Part shown: positions 58,090 through 64,000 of the stretch, in pieces
Position numbering within the stretch: the stretch's first letter is position 1
How the letters are laid out: every line of letters starts with the position of its first letter
Source: Denitratimonas tolerans
GTDB lineage: Bacteria; Pseudomonadota; Gammaproteobacteria; Xanthomonadales; Xanthomonadaceae
Assembly (NCBI RefSeq): GCF_037203605.1
Contig: NZ_JBBDHC010000013.1
Location: forward strand, 1-64,000
Length of the DNA stretch: 64,000 bases
Reading direction: 5' to 3'
Made by a program: the position numbers and the translations under genes
Notes under the pieces: model-generated
Seen by the model: only the letters and a program-made list of their open reading frames with translations
What the model was told of the DNA's origin: nothing
Databases searched by the model: none

Positions 58090-60624
58090 TCACTCGAAGC
58101 CGTTGGCGAACAGGATGCCGCCCTTGAGCGCGACGCTTGCGCTGGCCGTCTTCGGGCCGCCGGAGCCGGTGTTGCCGTTGTCGTTGATGCCGATGGTCAG
58201 CGTGCCGATGGCGGTGAAGCCGGCTGTCGTCAGGCTGACCTGAGCGCTGCCGAAGTAGGCGTTGAGATTGGCCAGCGTGCCCTGGAAGCTGCGGGTCGAG
58301 CCGCTCCCGGAGGCGGTAACGCCGCCGCCGCTGGTGCCGTTGACGGTGACGGCCGCCGGCGCGCTCAGGGTGACGGTGAGCGCTCCGCCGCCCGCATCCA
58401 CGTCGCTGAAGGAAACGCCCGAAACCGCCACGGTGCCGGTATCGGGCAGGCCCATCAGCGTCGGCGCGGCGACGCCCGGCGCATCGTTCACCGCCTGGAT
58501 CGCGATGCTGAGGTTTCGCGTGGCGCTCTGCGCGCCGCCGCTGCCGGCATGGCCGTTGTCGTTGATGGCGATGCCGAGCGTCACGCTGCCGGTGGCGTTG
58601 GGCGCGGTGAGATAGCGCAGGTTGCCGGCGGCGATGAAGGCATTGAGCGCAGTGAGTGTGCCGGTCAGCGTACGCGCCGTGGGCGTGCCGCCGACGCTGA
58701 CGCCGCTGCCGGCGGTGCTAAGGCTGCCCGCCGGCACGGTGAAGGTGGCGGTGAGCGATCCGCTGCCGGCATCGATGTCGGAGAAGGAAATGCCGGAAAG
58801 CGAGGACGTCACGTCTTCGGCCAGGGAGATGCTGGCGGGCGCGGAGATGCCGGGGGCGTCGTTGACGGCGGTGATCGTCAGGGCAAGGCTGCGGCTTGCG
58901 CTCTGCGCGCCGCCGCTGCCGGTGTTGCCGTTGTCGTTGATGACGATGCCGAGCGTCACGCTGCCGGTGGCGTTGGCTGCTGTGGTGTAGCGCAGGTTGC
59001 CGGCGGCGATGAAGGCATTGAGCGCAGTGAGTGTGCCGGTCAGCGTACGCGCCGTGGGTGTGCCGCCGACGGTGACGCCGCTGCCGGTTGTGGTGAGGCT
59101 GCCCGCGGGCACGGTAAAAGTGGCGGTCAGCGATCCGCTGCCGGCATCGGAGTCGGCGAAAGTGATGCCGGCAAGCGGCGAGGCCACGTCTTCGGTGACG
59201 CTGACCGATGCCGGTGCCGTGATCGACGGCGGCTGGTTCGGAGAGGCTATGGCCACCACGCAGCTGGGGGATTGGGCGGCGATGCGGGTGTTGATGGTGG
59301 TGACCTGCACCGGATGGATGATGCTGGCGTTGGGTTGGCCGCAGCCGTTCATGTGGCAATAGCTCATCAGCGTGCCCTTGGGTGCGCCGGGTGCCGGGCT
59401 GGTGGGGCAGGAGGTGGTGCCGGTGTAGCAGCCCGATTCGCCCGAGAAGCACCGGTCGAGCGTCGAGACGGCGCTCGGGAACGCACCGGAGGTATTGGTG
59501 CAGTGGGTATGGCTGAGCCCGAAGTTGTGGCCCAGCTCGTGCGCCACCAGCGATACGTCATCGGCCGCCGTGGCCCCCGCGTACTTGTACACGCGGTTGA
59601 CGCTGTAGTGACCGTAGATCTGCCCGCCGTAGTTGGTCCCGGTGGCGGCGCAGTAATCATTGCCGGACACGAGCCAGGCGATTCCGTTGGCGCTGTAGGG
59701 AGCGGCCGACTTGCCCGAGATCATCAGCGCGAAGGCGCGCGGGTAGCTGGCGTAGGGGTAGTTGTTTTTCCAGTAGAGCCCGAACTCGTTGAGCTGGTCG
59801 AGCGTGTCGGAGCCGACTTCGGAAGGGTAGGGATCGGTGATGGTGGACGGGCGCAGGATCTGGCTGCCGATCTCCAGTTTGATCTTGGCCCCGCCCGCGC
59901 CCGGCTCCATCTCGTAGATCGCGCTCATGCCCGCCACCAGCGCCGCCATGTAGTTTCCTGCGCTGGTGGTGTTGTTCGAAAACTTCTGCTGCAGCAGTTC
60001 GTTGTCGGTGTCGATCGCCAGCGTCACCTTGCGCGTGGCGACCTTGGGCGTGGCGGCAGCGGTGGGCGCATGCAGCGTGAGCGCCTTGCGCCAGGAGGCA
60101 TCGCCTTCCAGGCCGCCGAGACAGTCCGCTTCGGGCAGGCTGCCGTCGGGCAGCGCCGCTTCGGTGGAAATGCCGGAGAGGGTGAGCCCGCCGTCCGCGC
60201 GCGGCGTCACATCGAGTCGGAAACTGCCCTCCTCGCCCAGCAGCAGGCCCTCGCCGTGCGAGAGGCCGGGAGCCAGCGACAGCGAAAGGCGTTCGCCCGC
60301 CCGCACGCCGACGAAGTGCACCAGATTGCTGCGCGGCATCGGCTCCAGTCCGCGCGCCGTGGCGACCCAGAGCTGCGCGTCGGGCGCATAGACCTCCAGG
60401 CGGCGCAGGTTCCAGTCGCCGCCGGCCGACGCACTGTCGTCGCGGTGCAGGGTGATGCGGGCCTCCTGGTCGGGAGCGAGCGCGCGCAGCCGGGTGAGCG
60501 TCGTGGCATTCAGCTGGCGCTCGACCGTGATCGCCGGTTCCGTCTGCGCGGACGTCGCCGATGCGCCGCCGAGTGCGAGGAGCAGCGCCAGCGCGCTGCC
60601 GAAGCCGATTCGTGTCGTGGGCAT
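58090..60624 (-). CDS. Secreted reprolysin-like zinc metalloprotease with repeat domains
   Basis: 844 residues. A signal peptide (ALALLLALGGASATSAQT) follows a strong AAGGAGG. The catalytic motif HELGHNFGLSH and Met-turn LMSYCH mark an M12-type metzincin (about residues 200-450). After about residue 470, three repeats of about 125 residues carry GSLTATFTVPAGSL and INDNGNTGSGGAQS patterns, as in cadherin-like or VCBS-type stalks. The end ...GGILFANGFE is a tail often seen in Xanthomonadales secreted proteins. It may be exported by the type II system. Confidence 0.85.
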   Translation of the reverse strand: MPTTRIGFGSALALLLALGGASATSAQTEPAITVERQLNATTLTRLRALAPDQEARITLHRDDSASAGGDWNLRRLEVYAPDAQLWVATARGLEPMPRSNLVHFVGVRAGERLSLSLAPGLSHGEGLLLGEEGSFRLDVTPRADGGLTLSGISTEAALPDGSLPEADCLGGLEGDASWRKALTLHAPTAAATPKVATRKVTLAIDTDNELLQQKFSNNTTSAGNYMAALVAGMSAIYEMEPGAGGAKIKLEIGSQILRPSTITDPYPSEVGSDTLDQLNEFGLYWKNNYPYASYPRAFALMISGKSAAPYSANGIAWLVSGNDYCAATGTNYGGQIYGHYSVNRVYKYAGATAADDVSLVAHELGHNFGLSHTHCTNTSGAFPSAVSTLDRCFSGESGCYTGTTSCPTSPAPGAPKGTLMSYCHMNGCGQPNASIIHPVQVTTINTRIAAQSPSCVVAIASPNQPPSITAPASVSVTEDVASPLAGITFADSDAGSGSLTATFTVPAGSLTTTGSGVTVGGTPTARTLTGTLTALNAFIAAGNLRYTTAANATGSVTLGIVINDNGNTGSGGAQSASRSLALTITAVNDAPGISAPASISLAEDVTSSLSGISFSDIDAGSGSLTATFTVPAGSLSTAGSGVSVGGTPTARTLTGTLTALNAFIAAGNLRYLTAPNATGSVTLGIAINDNGHAGSGGAQSATRNLSIAIQAVNDAPGVAAPTLMGLPDTGTVAVSGVSFSDVDAGGGALTVTLSAPAAVTVNGTSGGGVTASGSGSTRSFQGTLANLNAYFGSAQVSLTTAGFTAIGTLTIGINDNGNTGSGGPKTASASVALKGGILFANGFE
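58484..59233. repeat. Tandem 375-bp coding repeats in the metalloprotease gene
   Basis: Units 58484-58858 and 58859-59233 are offset by exactly 375 bp. A stretch of about 70 bases beginning at 58613 and 58988 is identical apart from scattered changes. A third, more diverged copy lies at 58100-58483. Such repeats can expand or shrink by recombination. Confidence 0.75.
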
Positions 60625-60744
60625 GTCATCCTCCTTGCGCTGCGCCAGCGCCGCCGGCCGGCAGCCGCCGCAGTCTATCGGTCTCGGGAAAAAAACGGTC
60701 GCGCACCGCGACGGACGCGCGCAATGCGCCGGCGGGCGGCGCGG

Positions 60745-61521
60745 TCAGAACCCGTAGCGCAAAAACCCCCCGTCCACCGCGATGCACTCGCCGGTGACGT
60801 AGCTGGCCGCCGGCAGGCACAGGAAGGCGACCGCGGCGGCGACTTCCTGCGGTTCGCCGATGCGGCCCATGGGCGTGCGCGCCAGTACCTCCTCGCGGTA
60901 TTCGTGCGAGGCCAGCGCCCCGGCGGTGCGGCGGGTGCGGATGTACCAGGGCGCGACCGCGTTGACCCGGATCCCGTCGCCCGCCCATTCGCAGGCGAGG
61001 TTGCGGGTGAGCTGGTGCAGGGCCGCCTTGCTGGCCCCGTAGGGCGCGCCGGTGCGCACGTGGGTCAGGCCCGAAACCGAGCCGACGTTGACGATGGCGC
61101 TGGCCGGATGCCGGCTCAGCAGCGGGTGGGCGTAGCGGCAGATCTCGAACGCGGCGAACAGATTGGTCTCGAAGATGCCGCGCCATTCTTCTTCGCCGTA
61201 GTCCATCGCGGCGCGCGAGACGTTGGTGCCGGCGTTGTTGACGAGCAGGTGCAGATCGCCGCCGCCGTCCTCGATCCAGTCGAACAGCGCCTGCCGTTCC
61301 GAGGCGATGGACACGTCGGCGGCGAGCGCCAGCACGCGGCGTTCGGGGAACTCCTCGGCGAGGTCGTCCTCGACGTCGCCCAGCGTCTGCGCGTCGCGCG
61401 CCGCCAGCAGCACGTCGGCACCCAGCCCGAGCAGCTCGCGCGCGACCGCAAGCCCGATGCCGGCGCTGCCGCCGGTGATGAGGGCGGTCTGGCCGTCCAG
61501 TCGCCAGCGTGGGTCGGTCAT
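60745..61521 (-). CDS. SDR-family oxidoreductase (tropinone-reductase-like)
   Basis: 258 residues from ATG 61521; GGAG lies 7 bases upstream, and ATG 61527 is less likely. The cofactor site is ITGGSAGIGLAVAREL, and NNAGTN, SVSG and YGASKAALHQL give the SDR catalytic set. The end AVDGGFLRYGF is usual. The substrate is unknown. It is divergent from the small-protein gene at 61580. Confidence 0.88.
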   Translation of the reverse strand: MTDPRWRLDGQTALITGGSAGIGLAVARELLGLGADVLLAARDAQTLGDVEDDLAEEFPERRVLALAADVSIASERQALFDWIEDGGGDLHLLVNNAGTNVSRAAMDYGEEEWRGIFETNLFAAFEICRYAHPLLSRHPASAIVNVGSVSGLTHVRTGAPYGASKAALHQLTRNLACEWAGDGIRVNAVAPWYIRTRRTAGALASHEYREEVLARTPMGRIGEPQEVAAAVAFLCLPAASYVTGECIAVDGGFLRYGF

Positions 61522-61579
61522 GCGCATCTCCGGTGCGGGGCGGCGATAGGATATAGCCAGTCTGTTCCGGGAGTCCCGC

Positions 61580-61936
61580 ATGTCGCCTCGTTTTTTCCTT
61601 GCCCTGCTGCTGGCCGCCCCGGTCGCGTGCGCCGCAGCGTCCTGCACCGAGGTGGACGGCTGGAACGCCGGTCGCCGCGGTGCGGCCGCCGATGCCGCCT
61701 GTACCGCCGATGCCTATGCCGAGGCTTTTCGTCTGGGCGAATCGCTGGCCGCGTTGAAAACCCGGCGCGAGGCGCTCGATGCGCAGGCCGCCAGGCTGCC
61801 GGATCAGGCCGGCGCGCTGCGCCGCCAGCAGCGCCAGATCGACGTCGACATCGAAGCCATCCACGGCGTCGCCACCCTGCGCGGCTGGCCGGTGCAGACC
61901 CTCAGCCGGGAATCGGGAAGGAAGGACACGCCATGA
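61580..61936 (+). CDS. Small exported protein, DUF2799-like
   Basis: 118 residues. A signal sequence ends near CAAASCTEVDGWNAGRRG. The middle part (AACTADAYAEAFRLGE) is rich in Ala and Arg and looks helical, with similarity by eye to DUF2799 proteins. It overlaps the next lipoprotein gene by 4 bp. Function unknown. Confidence 0.65.
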   Translation: MSPRFFLALLLAAPVACAAASCTEVDGWNAGRRGAAADAACTADAYAEAFRLGESLAALKTRREALDAQAARLPDQAGALRRQQRQIDVDIEAIHGVATLRGWPVQTLSRESGRKDTP

Positions 61937-62148
61937 GCATTCGACTTGCGGGCCTCGCGGCGCTGCTGCTTGCCAGCGCCCTGCTGCCGGCCTGCGGCAG
62001 CAGCGAGCCTCCCCCGCCGCCCAAGGACGAGCACAAGGCGCTGCAGCGCGCCATCCAGGAGCCGATCGACAGGGCGCGCGCGGTGGAAGGGCAGCTGCAG
62101 GAGCAGCAGAAGGCGAGGCAGCGGCAGCTGGACGCGCAGGAGCAGTAG
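61933..62148 (+). CDS. Small lipoprotein
   Basis: 71 residues with a signal and lipobox LLPACG near residue 21. The mature part is a Pro stretch followed by a charged Gln/Arg-rich helix (AVEGQLQEQQKARQRQ), probably a coiled coil. It is coupled by overlap to the upstream DUF2799-like gene. Function unknown. Confidence 0.75.
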   Translation: MSIRLAGLAALLLASALLPACGSSEPPPPPKDEHKALQRAIQEPIDRARAVEGQLQEQQKARQRQLDAQEQ

Positions 62149-62275
62149 GGCAGCGCCATCCGGGAGTCGGGGAGCGCCTCGGAGCAGGCCTCGAACCGCC
62201 ATCCCGGACCTCGCCGGGGTGGCGGTGAGGGCTCCGGCACCGCGAGGCGTCGGGTGCCGAGCGGCGGCGGAAGCG

Positions 62276-64000
62276 TCAGTTCGCCGGGGCTTTCTTCACA
62301 GCCGCTTTTTTCGCGGCGGTTTTTTTGGCGGGGGCCTTTTTCGCGGCGGACTTCTTGGCCGGTGCTTTCTTTGCCACCGCCTTCTTGACCGCCGTTTTCT
62401 TCACTGCCGCCTTCTTCGCCGGGGCTTCCTTCCTGGCCGCGGCCTTCTTCGCGGGTGCCTTCTTCGCCGCGGCCTTGCGGCCGAATCCCTTGCGCGCCGG
62501 CCTGCCGGTCTCTTCCATCAGCTGCTGGACTTCGGCCAGCGTCAGCGATGCCGGGTCGCGGTCCTTGGGGATCTTGCCGTTGAGCTCGCCATCGGAAAGA
62601 TAGGGCCCGAAGCGGCCGTTGAGCACCTGGATCGGCGAGCCTTCGAAGGTCTTGATGATCCGGTTGGCGGCGATTTCCTCCTTTTCGCGGATCAGGAACA
62701 GGGCACGATCCAGATCGATGGTGTAGGGGTCGTCTTCCTTCTTGAGCGAGGCGTAGGTGCTGCCGCGCTTGGCGAACGGCCCGAAGCGGCCGACCGCCAC
62801 CGTCACCTCGTCCTCGCCATCGGTGCCGAGCGTGCGCGGCAGCTTGAACAGCTCCAGCGCCTCGGGCAGGGTGATGGTGTGGATGCTCTGGCCGGGGCGC
62901 AGCGAGGCGAAGCGCGGCTTGTCCTCGTCTTCCTTGGTGCCGATCTGCGCGAACGGCCCGTAGCGGCCCAGGCGCACGGTCACCGGCTTGCCGCTGGTCG
63001 GATCTTCGCCCAGCACGCGCGCGCCGGTCGCCTCGGAGCGGTCCACGCTGTCGGTCTTTTCGTTCACCAGCGCCTTGAACGGCTCCCAGAAGCGCGCCAT
63101 CAGCGGCACCCAGTCCTCCTCGCCGCGGCTGACCGCGTCCAGCTCGTCCTCGAGCTTGGCGGTGAAGTCGTAATCCACGTAGCGGGTGAAGTGGCTGGAG
63201 AGGAACTTCGCCACCGCGCGGCCGACGTCGGTCGGGCGGAAGCGGCGCGCGTCCAGCAGCACGTATTCGCGGTTGAGCAGGGTCTGGATGATGCTGGCGT
63301 AGGTCGACGGGCGGCCGATGCCGTATTCCTCCAGCGCCTTGACCAGGCTGGCTTCGGAGTAGCGCGGCGGCGGCTCGGTGAAGTGCTGGTCGGCCAGGAT
63401 GGCCGACAGCGGAACGCGCTCGCCCTGACGCATCGCCGGCAGCTTGCGGCCCTCGTCGTCGTCGTCGGCGCTGCGCGTGTCCTTGCCTTCCTCGTAGACG
63501 GCCAGGAAGCCCGGATCGACGATCGTGGTGCCGGTGGCACGGAAGCCATCGTCCGGGCCGGCGGCCAGCTCGACGCTGACGGTGTTGAGCGTGGCGGGAA
63601 TCATCTGGCAGGCCACGGCGCGCTTCCAGATCAACTCGTAGAGTCGCGCCCCGTCCGGATCGAGGAAGCCGGCGACGGATTTGGGCGAACGCAGCGCCGA
63701 GGTCGGGCGGATCGCCTCGTGCGCTTCCTGCGCGTTCTTGGACTTGGTCTTGTAGACCGTGGCGGTCGCGGGCAGGGCGTGTGCGCCGAAGTCGCGCGCG
63801 ATGGTCTGGCGCAGTTCGTCGACCGCCTCGGCCGAAAGGTGGGTGGAGTCGGTACGCATGTAGCTGATCAGGCCCACCGTGCCCTCCGCGCCCAGCGCCA
63901 CGCCCTCGTAGAGCTTCTGCGCCACGCGCATGGTGCGACTGGTGGAAAAGCCGAGCTTGCGCGCCGCTTCCTGCTGCAGGGTGGAGGTGATGAACGGAGG
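62276..64000 (-). CDS. topA: DNA topoisomerase I, C-terminal part (5' end outside window)
   Basis: 574 codons are visible; the gene continues beyond 64000 in frame (PFITSTLQQEAARKLGFSTS at the edge). The catalytic Tyr is in GLISYMRTDST. Several C-terminal topoisomerase repeats (RFGPFAKRGS, LNGRFGPYLSDGE) follow. The last about 80 residues are an extreme Lys/Ala/Pro tail of KKAPAKK-like units. The enzyme relaxes negative supercoils. The tail resembles histone H1-like DNA-binding tails and is unlike E. coli TopA, which ends in zinc fingers. Confidence 0.95.
   Translation of the reverse strand, partial: PPFITSTLQQEAARKLGFSTSRTMRVAQKLYEGVALGAEGTVGLISYMRTDSTHLSAEAVDELRQTIARDFGAHALPATATVYKTKSKNAQEAHEAIRPTSALRSPKSVAGFLDPDGARLYELIWKRAVACQMIPATLNTVSVELAAGPDDGFRATGTTIVDPGFLAVYEEGKDTRSADDDDEGRKLPAMRQGERVPLSAILADQHFTEPPPRYSEASLVKALEEYGIGRPSTYASIIQTLLNREYVLLDARRFRPTDVGRAVAKFLSSHFTRYVDYDFTAKLEDELDAVSRGEEDWVPLMARFWEPFKALVNEKTDSVDRSEATGARVLGEDPTSGKPVTVRLGRYGPFAQIGTKEDEDKPRFASLRPGQSIHTITLPEALELFKLPRTLGTDGEDEVTVAVGRFGPFAKRGSTYASLKKEDDPYTIDLDRALFLIREKEEIAANRIIKTFEGSPIQVLNGRFGPYLSDGELNGKIPKDRDPASLTLAEVQQLMEETGRPARKGFGRKAAAKKAPAKKAAARKEAPAKKAAVKKTAVKKAVAKKAPAKKSAAKKAPAKKTAAKKAAVKKAPAN

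Overview
The window is 64 kb of GC-rich, densely coding bacterial chromosome. Gene content and order point to a gammaproteobacterium of the Xanthomonadales (Lysobacterales). The supporting signs are the 3' end of a 5S rRNA at the left edge, a leuS-lptE-holA-nadD-rsfS-rlmH block, an unlinked exeA/gspB pair, bioF-bioH next to comF, an rplM-rpsI-tRNA-Gln block, and a secreted protein ending in ...NGFE. I cannot name the genus from sequence alone.

Layout. 1-66: end of an rRNA operon with its terminator. 223-3000: rppH facing a MotB-like/MotA-like pair. 3222-8571: an envelope-stress style cassette (EF-hand protein, ECF sigma factor, probable membrane anti-sigma protein, CnrR/Spy-like periplasmic sensor) followed by a MacAB efflux pair. 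8617-12459: thymidine kinase, ExeA-like ATPase, GspB, rhomboid protease. 12601-19081: leuS, a GST, lptE, holA, nadD, rsfS, rlmH. 19153-26692: putA and a CrbR/CrbS-type two-component system whose genes overlap tail to tail. 27041-28004: L13, S9, tRNA-Gln(CTG) and a bidirectional terminator. 28060-30917: a reduced biotin locus (bioH and a bioF lacking its PLP lysine) divergent from comF. 31125-33888: a small peptide gene and a very large fusion gene, the main discovery of the window. 33904-38368: mutM, a second EF-hand protein, xthA, priA. 38369-43464: a 469-bp intergenic region with DnaA-like boxes and an AT-rich island, a sigma4-like/transmembrane protein, DUF3106, 2OG oxygenase, HD-domain protein, pyrE, DUF4124. 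43466-50846: purine catabolism (xdhABC divergent from adenine deaminase, HIU hydrolase, PuuD). 50856-52426: a compact type II restriction-modification pair (BglII/BstYI-like nuclease, MT-A70 methylase with a C-terminal helix-turn-helix). 52468-64000: Na+/H+ antiporter, SDR, a serine-hydrolase remnant, tex, REP-like repeats, a secreted metalloprotease with tandem repeats, a second SDR, two small envelope proteins, and the 3' part of topA.

Most interesting system. The 72-residue protein at 31125 resembles the SonA-type precursor of split borosin RiPPs (peptides with backbone N-methylation). The next gene, 25 bp downstream, ends in a SonM-like borosin N-methyltransferase domain. That domain is fused behind a predicted periplasmic TPR sensor, a transmembrane helix and an intact GGDEF diguanylate cyclase. 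I know of borosin methyltransferases fused to their substrates and of split pairs, but not of one built into a membrane c-di-GMP signalling protein. If confirmed, it would link peptide backbone methylation to second-messenger signalling.

How the genes work together. Xanthine dehydrogenase (XdhAB with maturation factor XdhC), adenine deaminase, PuuD and HIU hydrolase form an adenine/hypoxanthine to urate to OHCU route; uraD is not seen in the window. CrbRS-like genes adjoin putA and may control carbon or proline use. ExeA/GspB probably support type II secretion, which may export the metalloprotease at the far end.
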